A stretch of 64,000 nucleotides of DNA from Pseudomonas sp. Q11 (GCF_024494355.1 NZ_JAKNQY010000008.1:1-64000); one strand, 5' to 3'. Counted from the stretch's first letter, positions 1 through 8,277 are shown. Made by a program: numbers and translations. Notes: a model not told the origin generated them from the letters alone.

Positions 1-1973
1 TCGGTGCGCCGGAAGTGCCAGGTGCCGTTGTTATTCTCGACGGGGTGTTCGGTGGTGCTGTCACTGAATGTGAGTGTCAGCACCGCGCCCGGCCAGCAGG
101 TGCCATTGAGGTCGGGCGAGAGGCCATTTTCCACAGGCACGTTCATGACCGGTGCCAAGGGCGGGATATTCACCTCAAGGACGATCCATGTCGACGACGC
201 TACCCCATCCAAATACTGCTGCTTGATATGGACTTCCTGTTTGAACGTCGGCCCCCATACCTCTGATGCCGTGCTCTGCCACTGACCGGACGACACGTCA
301 GCATCCGGGGCCGCCTTCGACCCTAAACCGGGATTGAACAGCATCACCGTCGCACCGTTGAACCCTTTGCCCGAGAATACGGGCTGGTAGACCGGTGTGT
401 AGGTGACGTCGGTCGGGGCGGGAAGTATCAGGGTGACGGGAAAGGTGTACGGCTGCGAGTCAATCCAGCCATTGTCACCGTCGGGAAACCGCTGGATAGC
501 CTGCAGGCTGTAAGAACCGAATGGCCAATTTGTCGCGGTTGTGTTCCAGCTGCCTCCGTTCACCGGCGCAGGGGCCGGCGCTGTGACGTTGGGGCCGCTG
601 ACGACGGTGATCTGGACGGTTGCGCCGGTGTGGCCGCTGCCTTCGAACTTCACCGAGGTGTCGGTCGGGGTGGTGACGGTGACGGCGGTCAGTTTGGGGG
701 GGCGGATTCTGAAGGCTCGGGGTGTGCTTCGATCCGATGGTGGTTTCCCGCTCACGACCTGAAGTGCAGCCAGCGATATATTGCCCACGGGCGCCGTAAC
801 GGAACAGCTCCAGCTAGCCCCCGTCAACGTGTTGGTTTGGCCCAACATTTCGTCCTGCGTATCTCTGAATACCTGAACGATGGCACCCGAACTCCCCTTG
901 TTGCCGGTCACGGTAAAGGTCCTGTCTTGAACCGAATTGGCTGCAGGGCCGGTGATTGCCGGGGCGCTTAATACTCTATAGCTAACCGGCTCCGAAACGA
1001 CGCGGGGGAAACCGGTTAAATCATAAATAGCCACCACCGAAACAGTGTCCCCGGAGAGGTCGACATTGAGGGACGAGTGCCACGAATCGTCCGTCCCTAC
1101 TGTGGCTTCGGGGGCCAACTGAAAACTGTGATTGTCAGCCTTTACCACTCTTACTTTGCTTCCGGGCGCGCCAACTCCCCTGAAGATATCGCCTTTGGCC
1201 AAAACGGCGTTGGCGTCTGGGGCCGTAATGTAAACCAGAAATGCCTGTGAACTAGGCGATTCAGGTGACAGTCTGTTCTCAACCCTCTGATACGCGACGA
1301 AGGTCATGTGGCGCCCATCTGCGGAAAGAGGGGCGTCAACCTTCCATGTGTCGCCACCGTCCCCAGTGGCTTGGTAATGGGTAGAGCTGATACTGGTACG
1401 AACAAACACCGTGCCGGCGCCGATTACGAGCCTCTTTCCGGTAATACGTACAGTTCTGGAGTTCACATTTCTGATCGGATCAATACTGGGAGTGACAGCA
1501 GGATAAAAGTCTACTTGTCTTTTAGCTGTAAGATTCGGCTTATCACCATTCCACCGAAAACTGAAATTTATTGCTGCATTACTAGCATTGGAGTTTATCG
1601 AATACGTACGATCGACTCTCCACTCTGTCCCATTCTGATACGCGTTATCAGTTACCAATTCCCATGGACCTTCGCCGCCAGAATCGAGTTGCAGAAACAA
1701 CCTACCCCGTCCAGAAGCAGCAGCTACTGTCTGATACTTCTCTGTTCTTACCGTAAACCTCCGACCGTCATCAGACCACTCATGGCTCAGCCAGATCTGA
1801 GCCCACAGATCACCACTTACAGCACGCAAAGGAGAAAAAGAAGTAGCCTGATCTGGAGGAGAATACACCGACAACCCACCCGTATCAGATGCCTCGTTGA
1901 TAGTCCCGATGTTGTTGATATCTTCCGATGTATCTGCTGGCTTGTTCTTATCAAATTCGTCGTCAGTGCTCAT
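1..1973 (-). CDS. Large Ig-like repeat protein, N-terminal part (runs off the window)
   Basis: The minus strand stays open from an ATG at 1973 to the window edge, giving about 657 residues without a stop. The N-terminus (MSTDDEFDKNKPAD) has no signal peptide. Residues of roughly 45-155 form a beta-rich module with an EWS motif, closely patterned like the separate 126-aa protein at 3251-3631. After that come repeated units of about 90 residues with Ig-like features (GATVQI, GATVML, SVQDRTFTVTG, and a W about 15 residues before the end of each unit), typical of large Pseudomonas adhesin or Ig-like repeat proteins. Upstream lies a palindrome (2060-2079) also found before the Tc toxin genes. A surface, secreted or toxin-associated role is inference. 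The C-terminus, which would decide this, lies outside the window. Confidence 0.8.
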   Translation of the reverse strand, partial: MSTDDEFDKNKPADTSEDINNIGTINEASDTGGLSVYSPPDQATSFSPLRAVSGDLWAQIWLSHEWSDDGRRFTVRTEKYQTVAAASGRGRLFLQLDSGGEGPWELVTDNAYQNGTEWRVDRTYSINSNASNAAINFSFRWNGDKPNLTAKRQVDFYPAVTPSIDPIRNVNSRTVRITGKRLVIGAGTVFVRTSISSTHYQATGDGGDTWKVDAPLSADGRHMTFVAYQRVENRLSPESPSSQAFLVYITAPDANAVLAKGDIFRGVGAPGSKVRVVKADNHSFQLAPEATVGTDDSWHSSLNVDLSGDTVSVVAIYDLTGFPRVVSEPVSYRVLSAPAITGPAANSVQDRTFTVTGNKGSSGAIVQVFRDTQDEMLGQTNTLTGASWSCSVTAPVGNISLAALQVVSGKPPSDRSTPRAFRIRPPKLTAVTVTTPTDTSVKFEGSGHTGATVQITVVSGPNVTAPAPAPVNGGSWNTTATNWPFGSYSLQAIQRFPDGDNGWIDSQPYTFPVTLILPAPTDVTYTPVYQPVFSGKGFNGATVMLFNPGLGSKAAPDADVSSGQWQSTASEVWGPTFKQEVHIKQQYLDGVASSTWIVLEVNIPPLAPVMNVPVENGLSPDLNGTCWPGAVLTLTFSDSTTEHPVENNNGTWHFRRT

Positions 1974-2059
1974 ATCTAGCTCTCAAAAGACTATTACGAT
2001 GGGGTGGTCGTGAATAAGGCTCTTGGGGCTCAGTAAATGACATGACGGGCTGTTCAAAC

Positions 2060-2079
2060 ACCTGTTAGCTCTGACAGTT
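2060..2079 (-). promoter_or_regulatory. Degenerate copy of the shared 20-bp palindrome
   Basis: The site reads acctgttagctctgacagtt and matches 16 of 20 positions of the perfect palindrome at 11530-11549. It lies 86 bp upstream of the start of the minus-strand Ig-like gene. Similar spacing at three other genes supports a regulator-binding site. The regulator is unknown. Confidence 0.5.
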
Positions 2080-2199
2080 CCGACAAGCGGCGGCATCTGA
2101 TGTAGGAAGCGACCGACTGACCACAACGCCTTGCGCAACGGACTACACATCCGCCAGAATCCGCCGGCTTGTGCGCCTTGGCCTTGCCCCGTAACTTGA

Positions 2200-2428
2200 T
2201 TCGTGTCGCTGACAACTCAGTGATCGGGTTTAGTCGCCCAGTGGCAAAAGTGATGTGCACAAGCTTCATCCAGTCGGGTTCCCTATCCCCGCACTTGATG
2301 GTGGCTGTTCGCAGGGCGCCCTCGGGCGCGCCGGGCTTCACTTTTCCACCGGTCGACTAACCTGCGTACAGCCGCCACCCTTCGTTTAGTCGCGAACCGG
2401 TTGGCAGCCCCATCATGGAAAAGTGAAT
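2200..2428 (+). promoter_or_regulatory. Long conserved leader of the DUF6124 gene
   Basis: This segment aligns by eye with the leader of the second DUF6124 gene (44785-45030, opposite strand). Shared blocks are a GTCGCTG...TCAG...CGGG segment, ATGG(T/C)GGCTGT, a C/G-rich hairpin around CCCTCGGGCG, CCTGCGTAC, and a final stem-loop at 2371-2407 (GCCGCCACC paired loosely with GGTTGGCAGC) ending about 20 nt before the start codon. Conservation across two distant loci that include non-coding DNA suggests a structured 5' UTR. What it senses, if anything, is unknown. The 1974-2422 gap otherwise holds only the palindrome and a repeat shared with 3742-3830. Confidence 0.5.
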
Positions 2429-2797
2429 ATGATCAAGCCAACTCCAAATCCACCTCACACCGACCCGCTATCCCCTCACGAAACCCTCGACGCCGAAAAG
2501 CTCGACCAAGCTGCCCAAAAAGCCCTGGACTACTACCTCAAGCCTAACCACGGCCAACCCGACAAGCAGCCCGCCAAACAACCGGATTACTTCATCGTCG
2601 CCCCCGACGCCGACCCCGAAGGCATGCTCGCGCACACCTACGAAACCTTCTGCTCGGTGAGCACGCTGATCCTGGATTTATCGGAAGACCTGGAAGGCGC
2701 CCCGCGCAACCTGGCCCTGGCGATTCACCAGATGGGCGAGATGGGGGTGTTGTTGCTGGAGAAGTTGCTGGATAACGAAGCGAAGGTTCAGCGCTGA
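2429..2797 (+). CDS. DUF6124-type small protein
   Basis: A 122-residue cytosolic protein beginning MIKPTPNPP, the hallmark start of the DUF6124/DUF3077-like family that is abundant in Pseudomonas. The middle is a Pro/Lys/Gln-rich linker. It is followed by FIVAPDADPEGMLAHTYETF and a helical region that ends LAIHQMGEMGVLLLEKLLD, matching the family pattern of an Ala/Leu-rich helix pair (compare the paralogue at 44452). The ATG at 2429 is preferred over a GTG at 2423 because GGAA at 2417-2420 lies 8 nt upstream of it. The family has no established biochemical function. The long conserved leader suggests post-transcriptional control. The last 42 bp of this gene are duplicated at 3831-3872. Confidence 0.85.
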   Translation: MIKPTPNPPHTDPLSPHETLDAEKLDQAAQKALDYYLKPNHGQPDKQPAKQPDYFIVAPDADPEGMLAHTYETFCSVSTLILDLSEDLEGAPRNLALAIHQMGEMGVLLLEKLLDNEAKVQR

Positions 2798-2837
2798 CAG
2801 GGACTGCGGGAGCATAGCTTACTGGCGATGGGTACTT

Positions 2838-3003
2838 GAGATGGCTATCGCGAGCAGGCTCGCTCCCACAGTGGGTCGCGGATTGGCACAAGTCCGGCGT
2901 ACAACCCAATTCCCTGTGGGAGCGAGCCTGCTCGCGATGGCGGCGGTACGGTCAGTCAATACTGATGTGCGAGCTGATCCACCGCTATCGCGAGCAAGCC
3001 CAC
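2838..3003. repeat. REP cluster
   Basis: Three copies of the Pseudomonas REP core (tatcgcgagcaggctcgctc or its complement ctgtgggagcgagcctgctc) lie in alternating orientation around 2842, 2907 and 2988. They can fold as hairpins downstream of the DUF6124 gene. The remaining gene-free DNA to 3250 is more AT-rich; no gene or terminator was recognised there. Confidence 0.85.
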
Positions 3004-3250
3004 ACATTGGCTCACTGTCAGTGGTCATGCCTACCTCTCAATAAAAAACTGCGGTTAGCGACATCGCGAAGCGGGTTCTGCGGGCCAATAAAAGAAAACC
3101 AGCCCCACTAAGACATATTAGATCTATGAACCTCTACAAGCGGTGACATTACCGACAGAGGCATCGTCGTTAGCGCTATTGATGCCGATTAATCTTTGCA
3201 TTTATGGAACATTTCTCGTCTATAGAAGGTTATCAAGGAGGTCGAATTAT

Positions 3251-3631
3251 TTAAGGAAACGTGACGTCCACGTGCCCCGTCATATTAGGATCGGGCCGCC
3301 CATCGACGTCGTACTGCCAGTTGAAATATATTGTCGCAGATCGAGAATTTGCATCTACAGTAAGGTGCTTGACGAAAGCATGCCATTGACCATCCTGTAT
3401 CCCATTATCATTATTTAGCTCCACCCAGTTAGTATTACCTGCATTTTCTGAAGCGAGTCCCATTTTAATATTGCCACGCGAAAGCCCGTTATTCGTGGCC
3501 CAGTAGCGTTTTGTACTCATATACAATATGTTACCACTCGGACTCCACTCATACTCCACCTCCATTTTTGCCTCAAACTGATAAAGAGCTGCAGTTACTA
3601 CAACTACTTTTCCAGCCGTTTCAGTGCCCAT
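3251..3631 (-). CDS. Unknown 126-aa beta-rich protein, resembles the N-terminal module of the 1-1973 protein
   Basis: The start was set at the ATG at 3631 because GGAGG lies 8 nt upstream; a longer frame to 3748 would read through the palindrome. The protein starts MGTETAGKVVVV and has no signal peptide. It shares a spaced pattern with residues ~45-155 of the Ig-like protein: EWS, later GRG/SRG with I-x-L/M-x-L, W-x-EL-x-x-DN-x-x-Q-x-G-x-W, then SRSATIYFNW against SNAAINFSFRW, then DG-x-P and V-x-F-P at the end. The two are probably diverged copies of one module. No catalytic motif is visible. A carbohydrate- or protein-binding beta-sandwich is possible but unproven. Confidence 0.75.
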   Translation of the reverse strand: MGTETAGKVVVVTAALYQFEAKMEVEYEWSPSGNILYMSTKRYWATNNGLSRGNIKMGLASENAGNTNWVELNNDNGIQDGQWHAFVKHLTVDANSRSATIYFNWQYDVDGRPDPNMTGHVDVTFP

Positions 3632-3721
3632 GACTAACGCCTCCACTTTAAAAGCGTTCCGGTTGGCAACGCCATCAAGGTATTTCTTGATGGCAGTAAA
3701 CGACAAGATTTTCGACTCAAC

Positions 3722-3741
3722 ACCTGTCAACCCTGACAGTC
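3722..3741 (-). promoter_or_regulatory. Copy of the shared palindrome upstream of the 126-aa gene
   Basis: The site reads acctgtcaaccctgacagtc, with both half-sites (CTGTCA and TGACAG) intact. It lies 91 bp upstream of the ATG at 3631, close to the spacing seen at 1973, 11626 and 40960. This also supports 3631 as the true start. Confidence 0.5.
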
Positions 3742-3872
3742 CCGACAAACGGCGGAGTCCAATGTAGGAAACGCCCGAGTGACTACGGCGCCTTGTGCAA
3801 CGGACTACACATCCGCCAGAATCCGCCGGCCTGGAGAAGTTGCTGGATAACGAAGCGAAGGTTCAGTGCTGA
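3722..3872. repeat. Duplicated segment with a scar of the DUF6124 gene
   Basis: Positions 3722-3830 repeat 2060-2168 in the same orientation at roughly 85% identity by eye, and the last ~35 bp are identical. At 3831 the copy jumps directly to a 42-bp stretch (3831-3872) that matches the end of the DUF6124 gene (2756-2797) at 41 of 42 positions, including its stop codon. The intervening leader and most of the gene are missing. This is the footprint of a tandem duplication followed by internal deletion. Confidence 0.75.
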
Positions 3873-3913
3873 ACGTTAAGCCGACTGAATAATTTCGTAG
3901 ATACGATGAAGAA

Positions 3914-4006
3914 CCTGTGGGAGCGGGCTTGCTCGCGAAGGCGTCGGCACATTCAGCATTGATGCAAGCTGATCCACCGCGTTGGCGAGCAAGCCCGCTC
4001 CCACAA
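3914..4006. repeat. REP pair (inverted)
   Basis: Two REP cores in opposite orientation, ctgtgggagcgggcttgctc and its complement, are separated by about 40 bp and form a BIME-like hairpin in the gap before the PilZ gene. Confidence 0.85.
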
Positions 4007-4058
4007 GTTGGATTGAGGTCAGCCCGCGAGAGTCAGGCCGGTTCCTGCAGAGGCGGTT

Positions 4059-4418
4059 TCAAGCCGACTCCGGCAACGGATGAAAACTGAAATACTGCTG
4101 CAACGCGCTCACCAGTTGCCCGTACTCCGGCGGCGCCCATTTGAGGCTGAAGCCGGCGTCGAAATGCTGCGGCGTCACATCCTCATGGCACCAGAGGCAA
4201 CTGGCCTTCAATTCGATGTCCAGCTGCGGCCCCTCATCGGCAGGGATCTTGAGGTGCAGATTAAAGTCTGCGCCGACCATCAGCGGTAAATGGCTGATCA
4301 GCATCAGGCCATCTTTCGACACGTTACCCAGAAACCCGATGGGCCTGCCGTTCATACCGTTGAACACGCGCAGGAAATACGGCAACTGGTGCCGCTCGAT
4401 TCGCCTCTTTTTGTACAT
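4059..4418 (-). CDS. PilZ-domain protein (c-di-GMP binding)
   Basis: A 119-residue cytosolic protein. The N-terminus carries the PilZ c-di-GMP-binding RxxxR signature (KKRRIERHQ), followed by the second motif as NVSKDGLML, a D/NxSxxG element. A beta-barrel continues to a WCHEDVTPQHFDAGFSL segment. It probably acts as a single-domain c-di-GMP receptor or adaptor. An ATG at 4418 begins MYKKRRIERH, the usual N-terminus. AGGA lies unusually close to it (1 nt), and an ATG at 4448 has no ribosome-binding site, so the exact start is uncertain. The window holds several c-di-GMP enzymes, but none is adjacent. Confidence 0.85.
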   Translation of the reverse strand: MYKKRRIERHQLPYFLRVFNGMNGRPIGFLGNVSKDGLMLISHLPLMVGADFNLHLKIPADEGPQLDIELKASCLWCHEDVTPQHFDAGFSLKWAPPEYGQLVSALQQYFSFHPLPESA

Positions 4419-4709
4419 GTCCTGTATCGCTTTTTGAACGCCCCCCATACAGGGGCTACCGATACTTCGGAACGGGTACGAACAGGCCCGCTCTCCCCGA
4501 TCCCGGTGCCAGACGCCTGGGGGCGCTCTGACTCGACTTCTGCCGGTCACAGGTGCCTCTTGAATTAGAGACCTGGCTCTAATCATTACTTGTACAAATA
4601 TAGCTCAAGGTATGGCGACGGCCAGCCCGAGGTCGATAGTTCATCAAGCGCAATGGTACAAGGTAGCGATGGCCAGGGATCGCGCCTGGCCATGGTTTTT
4701 GACGGGCGG

Positions 4710-5084
4710 TCAGAACGCCGTGGGGCGGATCGCCGGGGCGCTGCGGAGCGGGTAATGGCCCAGGCTCTGCAAGGTTTCGAGCCGGGCGCGGGCGCGGAAG
4801 GCGTATTCGCTGTTAGGGTATTGGGTCATGATGAACTGGTAGGTTTGCGCCGCGTCGACAAACAGCTTCTGTCGTTCCAGGCACTGGCCGCGCATCATCG
4901 AGACTTCCGGCTGCATGTAGCGCCGGGCGCGGCTGGCGCGGTCGACCTTGGACAGTTCGAGCATGACCTGCTCGCAATTGCCCCGCTCGTAAGCCTTGTA
5001 GGCCAGGTTCATGTGGTGGTTCATCGACCAACGGGTGCAGCCCGTGATGCTCAGGGCCAGGGCAACAAAAAGCACGAATCGCAT
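4710..5084 (-). CDS. Small TPR-like lipoprotein
   Basis: A 124-residue protein with a lipoprotein signal peptide: MRFVLFVALALSITGC, with lipobox ITGC at residue 16. The mature part contains helical TPR-like pairs (AYKAYERGNCEQVMLEL, DAAQTYQFIMTQYPNSEYAFRARARLE), like other short tetratricopeptide lipoproteins of pseudomonads. The ATG at 5084 has AGGAG 8 nt upstream. It is probably anchored in the outer membrane; its partner is unknown. It is divergent from pyk, with a REP hairpin and about 370 bp between them. A palindrome at 4667-4690 (ggccaggg...cgcctggcc) follows the gene. Confidence 0.8.
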   Translation of the reverse strand: MRFVLFVALALSITGCTRWSMNHHMNLAYKAYERGNCEQVMLELSKVDRASRARRYMQPEVSMMRGQCLERQKLFVDAAQTYQFIMTQYPNSEYAFRARARLETLQSLGHYPLRSAPAIRPTAF

Positions 5085-5217
5085 GGGAGGTTCTCCTGTC
5101 TTGAGCTCTGTATCGACCTGGGTGGGGAAATCTTCAGCCTGAAAAATGGAACTGGGTTTTGTCGTTCTGACAAGGAGGATGATCAGTGATGGAGGCACAG
5201 TGATGTGAATGAAGACC

Positions 5218-5285
5218 TGTGGGAGCAAGGCTTGCCCGCGATGGCGATCTTGAGTGCGCCATCGCGGGCAAGCCTTGCTCCCACA
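5218..5285. repeat. REP hairpin between lipoprotein gene and pyk
   Basis: A near-perfect 29-bp inverted repeat of the tgtgggagcaaggcttgccc type with a ~10-nt loop. The rest of the 5085-5451 gap is AT-richer and should contain the pyk promoter. An imperfect TTTCG-N8-CGAAA inverted repeat is present at 5357-5374. Confidence 0.9.
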
Positions 5286-5451
5286 GATCATTCCAGCTCA
5301 CCACCAAGCTGTACTTGAAAGCTCATCCAAGGCGCAAAAATTTTCAGGAATGTTCATTTCGAAAAGAAACGAAAAAGTAGTGCATATGAACAATGACTAC
5401 ACCCTAAGAGCATAGTAGCCTTCGCTGGCGCTTGAACCTGAGGAGTCTTGC

Positions 5452-6903
5452 ATGTCCGTCCGTCGCACCAAAATCGTCGCTACCCTTGGCCCGGCCAGTA
5501 ACTCGCCGGAAGTTCTAGAACAGTTGATTCTGGCTGGCCTGGACGTTGCCCGTCTGAATTTCTCCCATGGCACCCCCGACGAGCACAAGGCTCGTGCCAA
5601 GCTGGTGCGCGACCTTGCGGCCAAGCATGGCCGTTTTGTCGCCCTGCTGGGTGACCTGCAAGGCCCGAAGATCCGTATCGCCAAATTCGCCAACAAGCGC
5701 ATCGAGCTGAAGATTGGTGACACCTTCACCTTCTCCACCAGCCATCCGCTGACCGAAGGCAACCAGCAGGTGGTCGGTATCGATTACCCGGACCTGGTCA
5801 AGGATTGCGGTGTGGGCGACGAGCTGCTGCTCGATGACGGCCGCGTGGTGATGCGCGTCGACACCGCCACCGCCACCGAACTGAACTGCACCGTGACCAT
5901 CGGCGGCCCGCTGTCGGACCACAAAGGCATCAACCGTCGCGGCGGCGGCCTGACAGCCCCGGCCCTGACCGAAAAAGACAAGGCCGACATCAAGCTGGCC
6001 GCGGAAATGGAAGTCGACTACCTGGCCGTGTCCTTCCCCCGCGACGCTGCTGATATGGAATACGCCCGTCAACTGCGCGACGAAGCCGGCGGCACCGCCT
6101 GGCTGGTGGCCAAGATCGAACGCGCCGAAGCCGTGGCCGATGACGAAACCCTCGACGGCCTGATCAAGGCCTCCGACGCCGTGATGGTGGCCCGTGGCGA
6201 CCTGGGCGTGGAAATCGGCGACGCCGAGCTGGTGGGCATCCAGAAGAAGATCATTCTGCACGCGCGCCGCCACAACAAAGCGGTGATCGTCGCGACCCAA
6301 ATGATGGAGTCGATGATCCAGAACCCGATGCCAACCCGCGCCGAGGTGTCCGACGTAGCCAACGCCGTACTCGACTACACCGACGCCGTGATGCTCTCGG
6401 CCGAAAGCGCCGCCGGCCTCTACCCGCTCGAAGCGGTGCAGGCCATGGCACGCATCTGCATCGGCGCTGAAAAGCACCCGACCAGCAAGACCTCCAGCCA
6501 CCGGATCGGCAAGACCTTCGAGCGCTGCGACGAGAGCATCGCCCTGGCGACGATGTACACCGCCAACCACTTCCCGGGCGTGAAGGCGATCATCGCCCTG
6601 ACCGAAAGTGGCTACACGCCGCTGATCATGTCGCGCATCCGCTCCTCGGTGCCGATCTACGCGTTCTCCCCGCACCGCGAAACCCAGGCTCGTGCTTCGA
6701 TGTTCCGGGGCGTCTACACCGTGCCGTTCGACCCGGCCGCCCTGCAACCGGGCGAAGTCAGCCAGGCGGCGGTGGATGAACTGGTCAAACGCGGCGTGGT
6801 GCAGACCGGTGACTGGGTCATCCTGACCAAGGGCGACAGCTACCACACCATCGGCGGCACCAACGGGATGAAAATCCTGCATGTTGGCGACCCGATGGTC
6901 TGA
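5452..6903 (+). CDS. pyk: Pyruvate kinase, PykA type
   Basis: A 483-residue enzyme converting phosphoenolpyruvate and ADP to pyruvate and ATP, the last step of lower glycolysis/Entner-Doudoroff. It starts RRTKIVATLGPAS and carries the substrate-site NFSHGTP and GDLQGPKIR. The active-site region includes VAKIERAEA (catalytic Lys), MVARGDLGVEIG and VIVATQMMESMI, with PTRAEVSDVANAV after it. The length and the GGGLTAPALTEKD insert match PykA (type II) rather than PykF. GAGGAG lies just upstream of the ATG. The gene is monocistronic, with an intrinsic terminator at 6923-6955. Nothing unusual was seen in the coding region. Confidence 0.97.
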   Translation: MSVRRTKIVATLGPASNSPEVLEQLILAGLDVARLNFSHGTPDEHKARAKLVRDLAAKHGRFVALLGDLQGPKIRIAKFANKRIELKIGDTFTFSTSHPLTEGNQQVVGIDYPDLVKDCGVGDELLLDDGRVVMRVDTATATELNCTVTIGGPLSDHKGINRRGGGLTAPALTEKDKADIKLAAEMEVDYLAVSFPRDAADMEYARQLRDEAGGTAWLVAKIERAEAVADDETLDGLIKASDAVMVARGDLGVEIGDAELVGIQKKIILHARRHNKAVIVATQMMESMIQNPMPTRAEVSDVANAVLDYTDAVMLSAESAAGLYPLEAVQAMARICIGAEKHPTSKTSSHRIGKTFERCDESIALATMYTANHFPGVKAIIALTESGYTPLIMSRIRSSVPIYAFSPHRETQARASMFRGVYTVPFDPAALQPGEVSQAAVDELVKRGVVQTGDWVILTKGDSYHTIGGTNGMKILHVGDPMV

Positions 6904-6922
6904 GTGACCGGTTGCTGAAAAC

Positions 6923-6955
6923 AAAAGCCCCGCCAGGTGAATGGCGGGGCTTTTT
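6923..6955 (+). terminator. Intrinsic terminator of pyk
   Basis: The stem aaaagccccgcca / tggcggggctttt with a 6-nt loop is followed by a T-run, 20 bp after the pyk stop. Confidence 0.95.
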
Positions 6956-6987
6956 GGTTTTTGCCGTCTGAAAAAGGTGTTGCCTGG

Positions 6988-7228
6988 GCTGGCGCCATCG
7001 CGAGCAGGCTCGCTCCCACAGAGTTTCCCGCTGACCACCATCCCGTGGGAGCGGGCTTGCTCGCGAAGGCGGTGGGTCAGTGGATATCCATTTTCAATGG
7101 ACTGGCGCCATCGCGAGCAAGCTTTGCTCCCACAGAGTTTCCCGCTCCCACAGGGGTTTTGGTTGAACACATTATCCATGAACACCACAGATCTACTGTG
7201 GGAGCAAAGCTTGCTCGCGATAGGGCCA
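6988..7228. repeat. REP cluster (four elements)
   Basis: Alternating REP cores are seen near 6990, 7045, 7110 and 7200, in two sub-types (gcgagcaggctcgctcccac and gcgagcaagctttgctccca). The flanks share GGCGCCATCGCG and CAGAGTTTCCCGCT segments, indicating local duplication. The gap 6956-7341 holds nothing else recognised. Confidence 0.85.
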
Positions 7229-7341
7229 GCCCAGGCACTACAAAAACTCAACGCCTGTTGATAAACACCGACAGCGCCGCCTCGGGCGAGCGCAGTCGCT
7301 GGGTGTCGGTCACGGCCAGTCTCGCGCCTGAAGATCAGCGC

Positions 7342-8277
7342 TCAACCACGGGTCAGGAAGACATCGGCCAGCAGTTGATTACGCGGCAGGCCAGCCAGGT
7401 ACAGGCGCTTGGCAAAAGCCTCGACCCGGTCGGGATGGCCGCAGAGCAAGGCCTGGGTTTGCCGGGAAACAAGCCGCAGTTGCGCCAGCGCAGAGGGTGC
7501 CTCGGCCGTGGTCAGCAGCTCCACGGTGAGGTGTTGATGCTTGGCCGCCAGCGCCGCCAGGGGTTTGGCCAAATAATGCCCGGCAGCATCATGGGCCACG
7601 TGAATAAGACGGATCGTGCCTTGGTGATGCTGATGCAGGGCTGCGCGCAAAAGACCGAACAACGGTGCCAGGCCGGTGCCGGCCGCCAGTAGCCACAGCG
7701 GTTTCTCGTGCCACTCGGGGTCGTAATGCAGGGCGCCGCCGCGCAACTCACCGAGAAAAATCGGATCGCCCGCTTTCATCTGTCGCGCCGCATCGATGAA
7801 CTGGCCGGGCTCGCGGCAATCGAGATGAAACTCCAGGAAGCGGTCTTCTTCCGGCAGGCTCGCCAGGGAATACGGGCGAGCGACTTCACCGGCCCACAGC
7901 ACCAGATGCTGCCCCGCCTGGTAACGCAACGCCCGCTCAGGGATCACGCGCAGGCGCAGCACGTCGGGGCTCAGCCAATCCGCCGCCGCCACCTGGGCGG
8001 GGCGGCCGTCGCGTTGCGGGTCAAAGGTGTGGATCTGCACATCCTCGATCACCTGGCACTGACACGCTAGCCGCCAGCCTTGCTCGCGCTGCGCGGGACT
8101 CAAGGCGTCGGGTCGACTGTCGCGCACGTCACCGTTCACACACTGCACCAGACAGGCATGGCAACTGCCGGCGCGACAACTGTAGGGCACCGCCACGCCG
8201 CCCTGATTCAACGTGTCCAGCAGATTACTGCCCGCCACCACCGTCCACTGCCGGTCGGCGACTTTTACTTCAGGCAT
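7342..8277 (-). CDS. 2Fe-2S ferredoxin-type NAD(P)H reductase
   Basis: A 311-residue electron-transfer protein. The N-terminal plant-type ferredoxin domain has CRAGSCHAC and a downstream Cys (LACQC) for the 2Fe-2S cluster. The flavin domain follows with RPYSLASLP (FAD binding), and the NAD(P)-binding domain with AAGTGLAPLFGLLRA. This order matches oxygenase-reductase components, but no oxygenase is adjacent, so the electron acceptor is unknown. The ATG at 8277 gives MPEVKVADRQWTV and overlaps the stop of the upstream GGDEF gene by 8 nt (ATGCCTGA). The two are therefore probably translationally coupled. Confidence 0.88.
   Translation of the reverse strand: MPEVKVADRQWTVVAGSNLLDTLNQGGVAVPYSCRAGSCHACLVQCVNGDVRDSRPDALSPAQREQGWRLACQCQVIEDVQIHTFDPQRDGRPAQVAAADWLSPDVLRLRVIPERALRYQAGQHLVLWAGEVARPYSLASLPEEDRFLEFHLDCREPGQFIDAARQMKAGDPIFLGELRGGALHYDPEWHEKPLWLLAAGTGLAPLFGLLRAALHQHHQGTIRLIHVAHDAAGHYLAKPLAALAAKHQHLTVELLTTAEAPSALAQLRLVSRQTQALLCGHPDRVEAFAKRLYLAGLPRNQLLADVFLTRG

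Noticed and set aside
1308..1979. 223-residue plus-strand frame in the Ig-like region
   Set aside because: The minus strand is open over the whole 1-1973 segment with Ig-like repeats; the plus frame has no coherent protein character.
2054..2341. 95-residue minus-strand frame across the DUF6124 leader
   Set aside because: It overlaps the conserved leader and repeat, lacks a family resemblance, and its second copy at 3.7 kb is not maintained as a frame.
4667..4690. ggccaggg...cgcctggcc palindrome followed by GGTTTTT as a terminator
   Set aside because: The T-run is on the plus strand, whereas the adjacent genes are on the minus strand, so it would not terminate either.
5357..5374. TTTCG-N8-CGAAA inverted repeat upstream of pyk
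   Set aside because: Short arms in an AT-rich region and no matching known operator (HexR- or GlpR-type); could be chance.
5515..7251. Long minus-strand open frame opposite pyk
   Set aside because: Shadow of a high-GC gene: His/Gly/Val-rich composition, no family motifs, and pyk is certain on the other strand.
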